Positions 17,714-26,996 of a DNA stretch of 64,000 nucleotides are shown here, one piece after another. The stretch is taken from assembly GCF_003952005.1 (NCBI RefSeq), contig NZ_QXGJ01000010.1, forward strand, positions 1-64,000, given 5' to 3'. Every line of letters begins with the position of its first letter. Within the stretch, counting starts at the first letter, position 1. The stretch is from Bifidobacterium callimiconis (GTDB lineage: Bacteria; Actinomycetota; Actinomycetes; Actinomycetales; Bifidobacteriaceae). Under the pieces are notes generated by a model. It had not been told where the DNA came from. It did no database searches and saw only the letters and a list, made by a program, of their open reading frames with translations. The translations under genes and the position numbers were made by a program.

Positions 17714-19129
17714 TCAGCTGGCCCAGACGGCGGCGTCGGGATCGTAGTCCGGGTTGTAGTCGCTGCCGTAGCCGTCGTCGCCGTATGAATCCTCGTCGTC
17801 GACCACACCGGCGTCGGCGTCCGCGTTGATCGCGTCCATCACCTTGGCGTCGAGCTTGTACTGCGGCAGCACGGTGTCGATGTAGCTGTTCACGGCCTCG
17901 GCCATCGGCACGTCGTGACCCACCTTCTCCGCCAGATACCAGCGGTGCGTAAGCACCTCGTGGAAGAACTGCGCCGGCTCGATCTGGGAACGGTACTCGG
18001 CCGGGATCATGCGCACGGTCGGCTCGAACACTTCGCGCATCCAGTCGGTGGCCACGATCTCCAGATCCTCGCCCTGCCGCCACGTAGACGTGCGGTAGGC
18101 GTCCAGATCATTGAGCAGTCGACGCGCCTGATTCTCCTGCACGTCAAGACCGGTGAGACGCAGCAGCTTGCGCGACGCATAACCGGCGTCCACCACGCGA
18201 GGACGCACGCGCACGCGATTGCCGTCCTCGGACGTGTTCATCTCCAGCTCGTCCACGTCGAAGCCGAGCTCGTTGAGCTTGTTGACGCGCTTCTCGATCT
18301 TCCACATCTCGTCGGGGCTGAAGCTCTCCACGTCGGTGAGCGCGCTCCACAGCGAATGGTAGCGGTCGACCAGACGGTTGCCCACCTCGACCTCGTCCAC
18401 GTCGTCGGGCAGCAGCTTGCCGGAGCTCAGATCCATGAGCTCGCCGATGATGTTCGTGCGGGCCAGGTCGATGTCGTACTCACGCTGGCCCTCGGTCAGC
18501 TGCGGGTAGAGCTCGCCGGTCTCGGCGTCCACGAGCACGGCGGCGAAGCAGTCGGCGTCGCGCAGGAACAGCACGTTCGACAGCGACACGTCGCCCCAGT
18601 AGAATCCGATCAGGTGCAGGCGCACCAGCAGCACGGCCAGCGCGTCGATCAAACGGTCAGCGGTGTCCTCGCGCAGGTTGCGGGCGAACAGCGCGCGATA
18701 CGGCAGCGAGAACTTGAGGTGCTCGGTCACGAGCATGGCCTCGAGCGGCTTGCCGTCGCGGTCGTGACGGCCGGTCACCACGGCGATCGGCTTGACCGAC
18801 GGCACGTCGATCTTCTCGAGCTGGCGCAGCAGCTCGTACTCACGCTGGGCCACGGACTGCGTGATCTCCTTCATGGCGTACACGTCGTTGCCCACGCGCA
18901 CGAAGCGCACCACGTGACGGGAGATGCCTCGCGGCAGGTTGGCAAGCAGGTCGTCGGGCCACTGGGAGAGCGGCTTGTGCCACGGCAGCGTGAACATCTT
19001 CGGGTTGGAGCTTGCGGCGGTGATCTTCAGCGCCTTGGGCTGCGCGGCCTTCCGTCCGGGGACACCTTCATCCGCGGACTTCACGGAAGTCGCCTGTACG
19101 AGTCTGGGGTCAAATTCCACGTTTTCCAT
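17714..19129 (-). CDS. DUF4032 / lipopolysaccharide-kinase-like protein
   Basis: A 471-residue protein with a kinase-like N-terminal half: FVRVGNDVYAMKEITQ supplies the Lys strand, AMLVTEHLKFSLPYRALF the hinge, and LHLIGFYWGDVSLSNVLFLRDADCFAAVLVDAETG the catalytic-loop D and metal-binding DAE, as in the WaaP/Kdo kinase fold. The C-terminal part (VENQARRLLNDL...EVLTHRWYLAEKVG) matches the actinobacterial DUF4032 type. Substrate and role are unknown. The tail is acidic (DADAGVVDDEDSYGDDGYGSDYN). The start at 19,129 fits a leaderless mRNA: TAGATT, 7 nt, ATG, read on the minus strand. Confidence 0.75.
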   Translation of the reverse strand: MENVEFDPRLVQATSVKSADEGVPGRKAAQPKALKITAASSNPKMFTLPWHKPLSQWPDDLLANLPRGISRHVVRFVRVGNDVYAMKEITQSVAQREYELLRQLEKIDVPSVKPIAVVTGRHDRDGKPLEAMLVTEHLKFSLPYRALFARNLREDTADRLIDALAVLLVRLHLIGFYWGDVSLSNVLFLRDADCFAAVLVDAETGELYPQLTEGQREYDIDLARTNIIGELMDLSSGKLLPDDVDEVEVGNRLVDRYHSLWSALTDVESFSPDEMWKIEKRVNKLNELGFDVDELEMNTSEDGNRVRVRPRVVDAGYASRKLLRLTGLDVQENQARRLLNDLDAYRTSTWRQGEDLEIVATDWMREVFEPTVRMIPAEYRSQIEPAQFFHEVLTHRWYLAEKVGHDVPMAEAVNSYIDTVLPQYKLDAKVMDAINADADAGVVDDEDSYGDDGYGSDYNPDYDPDAAVWAS

Positions 19130-19262
19130 AGTCACCAATCTACTGTGAGGGGCGCCCGGCATGGGATGTCCCATATGGGATAGCTCATGATCGGATTCTG
19201 TGGGGTTTTGAGAGGTTTTGTAGGAGGGGAAAGGGGCGTAATGAGCGGTCTCGACTCAGACC

Positions 19263-19339
19263 GGTTCACAAATCGAAGATACCGGCGTTCAGCCCAATAA
19301 TTCATTGGCTCCTCCCTCGGTATCTTCGATTTGTGAACC
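19263..19339. repeat. Perfect 22-bp inverted repeat with a nested hairpin
   Basis: Arms 19,263-19,284 and 19,318-19,339 are exactly complementary over 22 bp and begin GGTTCACAAATCG. The 33-nt loop holds CCAAT-aattc-ATTGG. It lies about 130 bp upstream of the DUF4032 gene. No gene is seen in 19,130-19,576. Confidence 0.75.
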
Positions 19340-19445
19340 ACCGCGACCACAGACGCCTCATCATCGCGAACATAATCGAACAAATCAAACATTCGGAGGG
19401 CCGCCGACGTGCAAACCCCATCAAAAAAACCCAGCGAAAAAGGGA

Positions 19446-19475
19446 AGCCCCGCAACCAGCACTGGCTGCGGGGCT
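19446..19475. terminator. Hairpin AGCCCCGCA / TGCGGGGCT
   Basis: A 9-bp stem extended inwards by CCAG/TGG pairing. It stands next to the stronger terminator at 19,483 and may act with it. Confidence 0.5.
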
Positions 19476-19482
19476 ACACTGC

Positions 19483-19529
19483 AAAACGAGATGAGACAGA
19501 GAGGAAGAGAGGGGAACTCATCTCGTTTT
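19483..19529 (-). terminator. Rho-independent terminator of the ABC ATPase gene
   Basis: Perfect 13-bp stem AAAACGAGATGAG / CTCATCTCGTTTT with a 21-nt loop. It works on both strands, having four T at each 3' end. Confidence 0.75.
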
Positions 19530-19576
19530 ATCGGCGGGAACGGAATCCCACAAACCTTCTCGCCGACGTTTATTTA

Positions 19577-20707
19577 TTAGTTGAGACGCAGCTCCGTGCT
19601 CGGGGCGAACAGGTGCATCTTGGTCGGATCGATCTTGATGCGCACGGTGGAGCCCACCTTCGGGAGCTTGCGCGGGTTGACACGCACGGTGGTCATCTTG
19701 TTCTGATCGCCCATCACGGAACCGGCCTGCTCGGCGGCGGAGCCGTCGGTCACGATGGTGCCGTAGATGTAGCCGTCGGAACCGAGGTCCTCGACGTTGG
19801 CCACGTGCAGCTGGAACGCGTTCTTGTCCTCGGAGGTGGCGAGGTCGGCGTCCTCCGGACGGAAGCCGACGACGATCTGGCCCTTGTCCTCCGGGGTCAG
19901 CTTGGCGACCACGTCGGCCGGCAGCTCAACGGTGTCGTCGCCGATCTGGGCGTGGCCGTTGACGACCGGGTGCGTGTTGATGTTCATGGACGGGGATCCG
20001 ATGAAGCCTGCGACGAACACGTTGGCCGGGCGATCGTACAGCTCGGTCGGGGCGCCGACCTGCTGCAGGATGCCAAGCTTGATGACGGCGATGCGGTCAC
20101 CCATCGTCAGAGCCTCGGTCTGATCGTGGGTCACGTACAGGGTGGTAACGCCGAGCTGACGCTGCAGGGCGGCGATCTGCGTACGGGTCTGCACACGGAG
20201 CTTGGCGTCGAGGTTCGACAGCGGCTCATCCATGAGGAAGACCTTCGGCTTACGGACGATTGCACGACCCATGGCCACACGCTGACGCTGACCACCGGAC
20301 AGCGCCTTCGGCTTACGGTCGAGGAACTCGGTGAGGTCGAGGATCTTGGCGGCCTCTTCCACACGCTTGCGGATCTCGTCCTTCGGGGTGCCGGCGATCT
20401 TCAGGGCGAAGCCCATGTTGTCGGCGACGGTCATGTGCGGGTACAGAGCGTAGTTCTGGAAGACCATGGCGATGTCACGGTCCTTCGGCTGCATGTTGGT
20501 GACGTCCTTATCACCGATGAGGATGCGGCCCTTATTGACCTCCTCGAGGCCGGCCAGCATTCGCAGAGTCGTGGACTTACCGCAACCGGAGGGGCCAACG
20601 AGCACAAGGAACTCACCGTCCTTGATGTTGAGGTTCAGATTGTCCACCGAGGGCTTGTCGTTGCCCGGGTAGATACGGGTGACATGGTCAAATACCACTT
20701 CTGCCAT
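19577..20707 (-). CDS. Sugar ABC transporter ATP-binding protein (MsmK/UgpC type)
   Basis: A 376-residue ATPase. Walker A is [10 protein letters not shown] (residues about 37-46), the Q-loop is [12 protein letters not shown], the signature [14 protein letters not shown], Walker [13 protein letters not shown] and the switch His is in YVTHDQTEA. The C-terminal 130 residues form the TOBE/regulatory domain of the MalK branch. Such proteins energise several sugar importers; no permease is beside it, which fits a shared MsmK-like ATPase. Start at 20,707 is preferred because AAAGGAAA lies 8 nt upstream. Promoter region 20,747-21,000 is AT-rich and holds CAAGCGTTTG (21,000-21,009), a weak LacI-box-like site. 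Confidence 0.92.
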   Translation of the reverse strand: MAEVVFDHVTRIYPGNDKPSVDNLNLNIKDGEFLVLVGPSGCGKSTTLRMLAGLEEVNKGRILIGDKDVTNMQPKDRDIAMVFQNYALYPHMTVADNMGFALKIAGTPKDEIRKRVEEAAKILDLTEFLDRKPKALSGGQRQRVAMGRAIVRKPKVFLMDEPLSNLDAKLRVQTRTQIAALQRQLGVTTLYVTHDQTEALTMGDRIAVIKLGILQQVGAPTELYDRPANVFVAGFIGSPSMNINTHPVVNGHAQIGDDTVELPADVVAKLTPEDKGQIVVGFRPEDADLATSEDKNAFQLHVANVEDLGSDGYIYGTIVTDGSAAEQAGSVMGDQNKMTTVRVNPRKLPKVGSTVRIKIDPTKMHLFAPSTELRLN

Positions 20708-21214
20708 GGTAATCAGTTTCCTTTCAGAGGCAGGTACGTGCCTCACGATCCGTTGTAAAAGGGGTTGTTCATTGGGTATTCAGTTATCACCGTTTTTGGA
20801 TTCACGTGTCCTGCATGTCCCCTGCATCCCTGCATTGGGTTTGCTGGTCGGTTGCACCTCAAACTGCGTTGTTGGCGGTTGCGGAAATCACTCTCCGATG
20901 AGCCAAGATTCAATATACACCACGAAACGCTAGGCAACGTACCATCTGTGCAATATTCAATAGTTGTTAGCGCACACATGATGACTGCGTGATGACACAA
21001 GCGTTTGCAGTCACGATTCGCCCGCGCGTGTCGTCAATGCATCACCGACAAATGGCATACCGAAAACGTATGGAAGGACATGCCTGATTCGCAATTGTAA
21101 TGACGAGCGAACGCGCCTAGGGTGGATCACAATCGGTCGGTCCGGATCGTCGCATCGAATCGGATCGTCGATCAATTGCCGATCATTCGTCAATCATCGA
21201 GGAAAGGACCGATC
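20708..21214. promoter_or_regulatory. Divergent control region of the ABC ATPase and the cupin
   Basis: A 507-bp gap, AT-richer than its flanks, between two divergent genes. No gene is seen. It holds CAAGCGTTTG at 21,000, an imperfect palindrome with a central CG as in LacI-type or CcpA-like boxes. Confidence 0.4.
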
Positions 21215-21619
21215 ATGGCAATCGAGAATCCCAGCGTCTTCCCGCTCGGCGAGCCGAACACCGGATACGCGCAGTACTTCGTCGGCCAGAGCTATCTGGC
21301 GCCGCTGGTCGGCGGCAAGGAAGTGAACGTCGCCAATGTGACGTTCGAGCCCGGATGCCGCAACAACTGGCACATCCATCACGGTGTCTGCCAGATTCTG
21401 ATCGCCGTGGGCGGCCGCGGCTACTACCAGAAATGGGGCAAGGAACCGCAGGAGCTCAACCCCGGCGACGTGGTGTACGTGGCACCCGGCACCAAGCACT
21501 GGCACGGCGCGGCACCCGACTCGGCGTTCTCGCACATCGCGATCATGAACACGGCCGAGGGTGCGTCCAACGAATGGCTCGAACCCGTGGACGCCGACGC
21601 CTACAACGCCCTCGCCTAG
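21215..21619 (+). CDS. Cupin-domain protein
   Basis: A 134-residue single-domain cupin. Motif 1 is FEPGCRNNWHIHHGVCQILIAVGGRGYYQKWG (two His plus Glu-position variation) and motif 2 is LNPGDVVYVAPGTKHWHGAAPDSAFSHIAI with the third metal His. Small cupins of this type bind a divalent metal and often stand beside carboxymuconolactone-decarboxylase-like proteins, as here (CMD gene 100 nt downstream). ATG at 21,215 follows GGAAAGGACC; an upstream ATG at 21,122 lacks a site. The substrate is unknown. Confidence 0.88.
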   Translation: MAIENPSVFPLGEPNTGYAQYFVGQSYLAPLVGGKEVNVANVTFEPGCRNNWHIHHGVCQILIAVGGRGYYQKWGKEPQELNPGDVVYVAPGTKHWHGAAPDSAFSHIAIMNTAEGASNEWLEPVDADAYNALA

Positions 21620-21644
21620 CAACCCCTCGCCCTCCCCCGTTTTC

Positions 21645-21660
21645 TAGTGTGATCACACTA
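21645..21660. promoter_or_regulatory. Perfect 16-bp palindrome TAGTGTGATCACACTA, copy 1
   Basis: Lies 60 bp upstream of the CMD gene and after the cupin stop codon. The identical sequence recurs at 51,897. A 16-bp perfect palindrome fits a dimeric regulator site. Confidence 0.6.
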
Positions 21661-21719
21661 AGGAATGGGGGCAGCCGGCGCGCGTACCGGAACAGTCCCG
21701 CACACAAAGGAGCATCATC

Positions 21720-22484
21720 ATGGCAATCACCCCCGCGGCGGAGGAATATCACCGCCACTTCTTCCCCAACACCGAACTGCTGCGCGACGACGACCCGGAT
21801 CTCGCGCAGATCATCGAGAACTTCGCCTTCGACGAGGTGCCGAACGAGCCGGGCGTGAACGATCTGGACGATCGCACCCGATACATGGCCATCCTCGCCA
21901 CGCTGCTCGGCGCACAGTGCCTCACCGAGTTCCGCGGCATCGTGCCGGCCGCGCTCACCGCCGGCGTCACGCCCGTCGAGGCCAAGGAGATCACGTATCA
22001 GGCGGTGGCGTATCTGGGCATCGCCCGCGTCTACCCGTTCCTCGCCGCACTCAACGACATCCTGCGCGAACGCGGCGTGAAACTGCCGCTGGAGTCGCAG
22101 TCCACCACCACCGTGGAGGATCGTCGCGAGAAGGGCACGCAGGCGCAGGTCGACATCTTCGGCGACGGCATGAAGGACTTCTACAAGTCCGGACCTGCGG
22201 AGAAGCGTCACATCAACCGCTGGCTGGCGGCCAACTGTTTCGGCGACTACTACACGCGCACCGGGCTGGACCTGAAGCAGCGCGAGATGATCACGTTCTG
22301 CTTCATCGCGGCGCAGGGTGGATGCGAGCCGCAGCTGACCGCGCACGCGGCGGCGAACATCCGCCTGGGCAACGACCGCGCGTTCCTGATTTCCGTGGTG
22401 TCGCAGTGCCTGCCGTACATCGGATACCCGCGTTCGCTCAACGCGCTGCGATGCGTTGACGACGCCGCGCAGAGCGCCGCGTGA
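21720..22484 (+). CDS. Carboxymuconolactone-decarboxylase-like protein (two CMD units)
   Basis: A 254-residue protein with a CMD/AhpD-like unit in each half. First: DDRTRYMAILATLLGAQCLTEFRGIVPAALTAGVTPVEAKEITYQAVAYLGIARVYPFL. Second: LDLKQREMITFCFIAAQGGCEPQLTAHAAANIRLGNDRAFLISVVSQCLPYIGYPRSLNAL. Each has a lone Cys rather than the CxxC of peroxide-reducing AhpD, so peroxidase activity is doubtful. A cupin lies just upstream, a pairing usual for such genes; the pair may handle a reactive or aromatic metabolite. AAAGGAGCATC precedes ATG. Confidence 0.85.
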   Translation: MAITPAAEEYHRHFFPNTELLRDDDPDLAQIIENFAFDEVPNEPGVNDLDDRTRYMAILATLLGAQCLTEFRGIVPAALTAGVTPVEAKEITYQAVAYLGIARVYPFLAALNDILRERGVKLPLESQSTTTVEDRREKGTQAQVDIFGDGMKDFYKSGPAEKRHINRWLAANCFGDYYTRTGLDLKQREMITFCFIAAQGGCEPQLTAHAAANIRLGNDRAFLISVVSQCLPYIGYPRSLNALRCVDDAAQSAA

Positions 22485-22605
22485 CCGACACCACGGTCGG
22501 ATCGGCCGAATACGACGATCGCCGCGGACTCCCGAAATGATCGGGGGTCCGCGGCGATTGTCGTGTTTTTAGGGGGAAGCTAGGGAAGCCAGGATGCTAC
22601 TTGGA

Positions 22606-24029
22606 TCAGGCTTCCTTCTCCCAGTCGGCCTCCTCCTCGGCGGCCATGTCCTTGAGCTGGGCCGGGGTGTACTTGTCGCGCTTGAACTCGCTGAGGAAGT
22701 ACAGGCCCACGATGGCGAGCTCGATGGCCGGCAGGATGAAGGAGAACTGCATGGTGGTGGCGTCGGACAGGGCGCCCTGGAAGGTCGGGAGCACGGCGCC
22801 GCCGACCAGAGCCATCACGATGATGGCGCCGGCGGTTTCGGTGTGGCGACGATCCTCGACGGTCTTCAGGGTGCGGGAGTAGATGGTCGGCCAGCCCGGT
22901 CCGAGGAACAGGCTCACGGCCACGGCGAACCACACGGCGGTCATGCCGGGCAGGAACGCGGTGCCGAGCAGCACGATCGCGCCGACGATCATGAAGACGG
23001 CGAGCACGCGGGTCTCACGGAACTTGGACAGCAGGTAGCTGGCGAGCAGACGGCCGACGAAGAACACGATGTAGCTGATGATCATGAAGTTCGCGGCGTC
23101 GCGGTCGGTCATGGAGGAGCCGCCCTGGTTCAGCGCCAGACGGATGGTGAAGGACCAGATGCCGGTCTGGGCGCCGATGTAGATGAACTGGGTGCCGATG
23201 CCCTTCCAGAAGCGGCCGTTGTGGAACAGGTAGTTCATGGTCTCGCCGAGGGTGGCCTTGGCGACGGCGCCTTCCTTGGTGGCCGGACGGCACTTCGGGA
23301 ACTTGGTGAGGGCGAACAGGATGATCAGCACGGCGAGCACGATGAGCAGGTACTTGTACGGCTCCAGCGTGCGGCTGAGCTCTGCTCGGCGCCGTAGGCC
23401 TTGGCGGCCTCGGGGGTCATCTTGGCCATCTCGGCGTGCAGGTTGGAGTCCTGGAACACGAGGTACTTGCCGAGCAGGATGCCGGTGATCAGACCGAGGG
23501 CGTTCATGGTCTGGGCGACGTTGAGTCGCACGGTTCCAAGGCGCTTCGGACCCATCAGGGTGGCGTAGGTGTCGGCGGAGGTCTCGAGGAAGCTCAGACC
23601 GATGGCCTCGACGAAGATGGCGAACAGGAACACCTCGTAGGTAACCAGTCGGGACGCCGGGAAGAAGATGAAGCAGCCGACGGCGAAGAACGACAGGCCG
23701 GCGATGATGCCCAGCTTGTAGCTGGTCTTCTTGATGAACAGCGAGGCCGGGATGGCGATCAGGAAGTAGCCGCCGTAGAACGCGCTCTGCACGAACGCGG
23801 TGGCGAGGTCGCTCAGCGAGAACACGGCCTTGAACTGCGTGATCAGGATGTCGTTGAGGCTGGATGCGATGGCCCAAATGGCGAACAGTACGGAGGTCAT
23901 CGCGAACTGGAGTACGGGGGTGCGGTCGAGGTATCCGTTGGAGAACTCGATCCACGGGGTCTTCTTGCCGCCGTTTTCGGCGACCTGACCGGCCTCGGTG
24001 CCGATCTTGGTTTCGGTTGCTTCTGCCAT
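22606..24029 (-). pseudogene. MFS sugar permease of FucP type, broken by a -1 frameshift
   Basis: One MFS gene split into two frames. The first frame (24,029 to about 23,380) gives residues MAEATETKIGTE... to ...EAAKAYGAEQ with the first six helices. The second (about 23,380 to 22,606) resumes with LSRTLEPYKYLLIVLAV and runs through GRLLASYLLSKFRETR and LFLGPGWPTIYSRTLKTV to EADWEKEA. Joining them needs one extra base near 23,378-23,386, which would restore a continuous protein of about 474 residues. The family is the L-fucose/glucose-galactose:H+ symporters (FucP). It is either a real frameshift or a base lost in sequencing. Codon use around the break is normal. AGAAGGAAT precedes ATG. Confidence 0.85.
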
Positions 24030-24053
24030 GATTCCTTCTTCTGGAAACCGTGT

Positions 24054-24065
24054 GCAACCGTTTGC
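24054..24065. promoter_or_regulatory. LacI-type operator candidate GCAACCGTTTGC
   Basis: GCAA and TTGC arms around a CCGT core, 25 bp upstream of the permease start. LacI-family sugar repressors often use GCAA-N4-TTGC palindromes with a central CG. Confidence 0.5.
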
Positions 24066-24437
24066 GTTTGTGGGGGCAAAAAGCCGCCCGCCGGCCGGCG
24101 AAATATGCCGCCGGCACGGCTTCGTTGGTCTTGGCCCCTACAAACACAGGTGGTTACACGAATAAATGATCGGGTGGGTCCGCGCCGCTTCTGCACGACA
24201 TGACACGACCTCCTTGGCGTGCCGTACCGCGAATGATCATGTTGCATCCGCAGTACCGCCGTGCCGGCTGCCGCAATCGGGCCCGTTGGATTCGCCGTAA
24301 CCCGCCGAAGCTAAGGCCAACGAAGGAAAAGGGGATTCAGTTATGGATGTTCGATTATGCGTATTGAGTTATGAATGTCGATCGGTGATCGGTTCCGCTC
24401 GACGATGAAGTGTTATGTGTGCCGGTACGCGTCGGTC

Positions 24438-24827
24438 TTACAGGACCTGGCAGTACTCGATGGTCTCGTGGTTCGGGCCGAGCACGTTGAAGTAGCGGAT
24501 GCCGTTCTCGTGGAAGGTATCGATGTGCTGGACGGATCCCTCGACCAGATTGAGGCCCAGTTCCACGGCCTGCTCGAACGCCTTGTCGATGTCGGTGACG
24601 TCGAGAGCGAAGTGGTTGATCGCACCGGTGACGCCGGCCGGCTCGGCCATGGTCCACACCTCGAGAGTGAGGTTGTTCAGGTGCAGGAAGGTGCAGCGGT
24701 CGTCACCGTTCGGGTAGATGCCTTCGCACTCGAAGCCCAACTTCTCGTAGTAGGCGATGGTGCCCTCGAGATCGTTGGTGGGAATGCCGACATGTCCGAC
24801 GCCGGTCACGTAGTCGCGGATGCTCAT
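24438..24827 (-). CDS. VOC-family (glyoxalase/bleomycin resistance-like) protein
   Basis: A 129-residue single-domain VOC protein: GVGHVGIPTNDLEGTIAYYEKLGF is the first beta-alpha-beta-beta-beta unit with its metal His, and INHFALDVTDIDKAFEQAVELGLNLVEG then FNVLGPNHETIEYCQVL form the second, with a second His and the metal Glu. The substrate is unknown; glyoxalase I, dioxygenase and lactoylglutathione-like enzymes share the fold. AAAGGAGC precedes ATG. Upstream lie TTACCGACCGGTAA at 24,930 and GTTAGATCGATCTAAC at 24,979, which suggests specific control. Confidence 0.85.
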   Translation of the reverse strand: MSIRDYVTGVGHVGIPTNDLEGTIAYYEKLGFECEGIYPNGDDRCTFLHLNNLTLEVWTMAEPAGVTGAINHFALDVTDIDKAFEQAVELGLNLVEGSVQHIDTFHENGIRYFNVLGPNHETIEYCQVL

Positions 24828-24929
24828 TGCATAGCTCCTTTGCCATTAAGCATGTTGGTGTTTGCAGGATTCACTATACGTTAAGGGAGTTAATCAATCA
24901 ACTCGGGAAACCCTTTGAGAGCGTGCACA

Positions 24930-24943
24930 TTACCGACCGGTAA
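24930..24943. promoter_or_regulatory. Palindrome TTACCG-AC-CGGTAA
   Basis: Perfect 6-bp arms 103 bp upstream of the VOC gene. Two related copies overlap the promoter of the MFS gene at 47.75 kb, so the same regulator may act on both. Confidence 0.55.
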
Positions 24944-24978
24944 CCATACCCGTCTTCGTCAATCGTTGCACGACTTGG

Positions 24979-24994
24979 GTTAGATCGATCTAAC
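24979..24994. promoter_or_regulatory. Perfect 16-bp palindrome GTTAGATCGATCTAAC
   Basis: Lies 150 bp upstream of the VOC gene, followed by an AT-rich stretch (AAATTTTCAAAATTT). It resembles a dimeric repressor site. Confidence 0.55.
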
Positions 24995-25110
24995 AAAAAT
25001 TTTCAAAATTTGTCGAATCCCATACCGCACAACGCCTCTATCGGCGTGTCGCGACGGATTTTCGGAGAGATGGATGATGGTCGCAGTTTGTGAGAGACAC
25101 GAAGGATGAA

Positions 25111-25234
25111 GCCCTCCCTCAGACCGGCTACGCCGGCCAGCTCCCTCCCTCGGAGGGAGCACGGAGGAATCAGCTCATCCCCGTCGTGCTCCCCCCTGGG
25201 GGGCTGTCGGGCGCACGCCCGACGAGGGAGGGCC
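25111..25234. repeat. Composite palindromic repeat, copy 5
   Basis: ACCGGC-tac-GCCGG(c), CTCCCTCC-ctc-GGAGGGAG, then a diverged mirror-image part with TCGGGCG-cac-GCCCGA. The gap 24,828-25,402 holds no gene; besides this repeat it contains the two palindromes listed above. Confidence 0.75.
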
Positions 25235-25402
25235 CCTATCCGACTCGGCCTCAATTCCCGCCCCGATCTCAGCTTCCAGCCCACCCCGGCCATTCGGCAT
25301 CCTCGACCAAGAAAAGCCCCACACCAGCACAGATCGGCCGGGAATCACCAAATCAGCACGACAGAGACCAAACCCGTTCGCCCCGCCGGCACCGCCCGAC
25401 AA

Positions 25403-26785
25403 CTACTCGATCGCGGTGTCCTTGATCTGGCGGGCGATCCGAGCCTCCTCACGGGCGTCCTCATGCGCCTCGCGAGCCTCGCGGATCGAGCCGCGCCAGC
25501 TCGCGCTGATCCTGCGCCACTCCTCGCGCATCTCCTTGAAGTTGTCGGCGAACCCGTCCGCCACGTCGTCGGCCAGTTCGGCGGCGGCGCCCGGCTTCAC
25601 CACGGCACGCAGCATGTCGATCAGCTTGCGCGTGGACTCTGGCACCTCCTCGCCCGCGTCGGCGACGTCGTGCTCCAGGCCTTCGATGCGCCGACGCAGA
25701 CGATCGGCCTCCTCCGGGTCGATGCCGAGTCGCGCACCCATCGACTGTCGAATCGTCTCGTAATCCAGATTCGCGAAGAACGTCAGCTGCTGCAGTTTCA
25801 TGAACGTCTTCAGCTCCGGATAGCGCGACACGATGTACTCCTCGCGATCATCGGCCGCCTTGGACCAGTCACGCGACAGCTGCGGCGTCCAACTGCTCAT
25901 GATCGAACCGCCGCGCAGACGATAGTGGTACAGCACTTCGGGGATACGCACGATCAGCGTCGCCTCGCCGATCACATTGCAGATGCGCGCCAGATCCTCG
26001 ATCTTGCGCCCCACGGGGAATGCGAAGTCGTGGTCCTTGTAAATATTCGCCGTGGCCATGAACGACCAGAAATATCCGTCGATCTCCGCCTTCACCTGCG
26101 CTTTGATCGCCTCCTGCGGCGTTAGCACCATGATCTCGTCGAAATCGTTGTGCTTGTAGTCGGACAGCAACGGCTTGCCGTTCTCGGAGATCGTGTCGAA
26201 CTTGAACATGACCAGATCGGCCTCGTACTCGCGCATGGTCTCCAACGCGCGTTCCACCAGATTCGGCTCCACCGCATCGTCGGAGTCCACGAAATAGATG
26301 CAGTCGCCCGTCGCCTGCGCGAGTCCGGCGTTGCGCGCGTCGGACAGGCCGCCGTTGGACTTGTGGATCACATGAATACGACCGTCACGAGCCGCCCATT
26401 CGTCGCACATCCGCGGGCACGCGTCCGGCGAACCGTCGTCGACGAGAATGATCTCCAGATTGCGGTACGTCTGATTCACGATGCCGTTCACGCACTCATT
26501 GAGATAGCGTTCCACCTTATATATGGGCACGATCACCGACACGAGCGGCCGCTCCCCCAGTCTCGCGGACACGAGCGGCGCCGGCTCCTGCAGATTCAGG
26601 CCCTTGACGGCCTTCGACACCTTCTCGGCCTTCATACTGCCAAGATCGGGCACCATCAGCTTCGGCATCGACAGCTGCAGCTTCCGCGGCGTTCCCGCCA
26701 TCAGCCGCCCGACCCTGCGCGCCCCCTCGCTGTCTGCGTCCTCGTTGCCGCCATTTATCGCAGTCGCTTTACCATCCCGGCTCAT
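25403..26785 (-). CDS. Glycosyltransferase family 2
   Basis: A 460-residue protein. The GT-A fold is at about 80-300: PLVSVIVPIYKVERYLNECVNGIVNQTYRNLEIILVDDGSPD with the nucleotide-sugar motif, then NGGLSDARNAGLAQATGDCIYFVDSDD with the catalytic DxD. The C-terminal 150 residues are charged and helical (EADRLRRRIEGLEHDVADAGEE) and probably coiled coil. It likely adds sugars to exopolysaccharide or wall teichoic-type polymers. No membrane helix is seen. GGAGG is 5 nt before ATG at 26,785; the frame to 26,998 is an unsupported extension that would overlap the kinase gene. Confidence 0.88.
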   Translation of the reverse strand: MSRDGKATAINGGNEDADSEGARRVGRLMAGTPRKLQLSMPKLMVPDLGSMKAEKVSKAVKGLNLQEPAPLVSARLGERPLVSVIVPIYKVERYLNECVNGIVNQTYRNLEIILVDDGSPDACPRMCDEWAARDGRIHVIHKSNGGLSDARNAGLAQATGDCIYFVDSDDAVEPNLVERALETMREYEADLVMFKFDTISENGKPLLSDYKHNDFDEIMVLTPQEAIKAQVKAEIDGYFWSFMATANIYKDHDFAFPVGRKIEDLARICNVIGEATLIVRIPEVLYHYRLRGGSIMSSWTPQLSRDWSKAADDREEYIVSRYPELKTFMKLQQLTFFANLDYETIRQSMGARLGIDPEEADRLRRRIEGLEHDVADAGEEVPESTRKLIDMLRAVVKPGAAAELADDVADGFADNFKEMREEWRRISASWRGSIREAREAHEDAREEARIARQIKDTAIE

Positions 26786-26996
26786 AACATCCTCCACACG
26801 TTCTGGTTCGTTATCAGTGTAAGTGGCCGGTACGGGATTGGGTAGGAACACGGCCGGTTCCGACACGGACGACGTCCGTCCGGCGACCGGCTGCGCGCCC
26901 AGCCGACGCCACGTGCGCAACCGCTTCCGCGGGTGAACTGTAACCGTTTCGTGACCATCGAACCGGTCGTAGAGCATGGGTGTCACAATGGGGCGC
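26786..26996. promoter_or_regulatory. Divergent promoter gap between glycosyltransferase and kinase
   Basis: About 210 bp with no gene. The kinase has CACAAT 7 nt before its ATG, a likely -10 for a leaderless mRNA. Confidence 0.45.
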
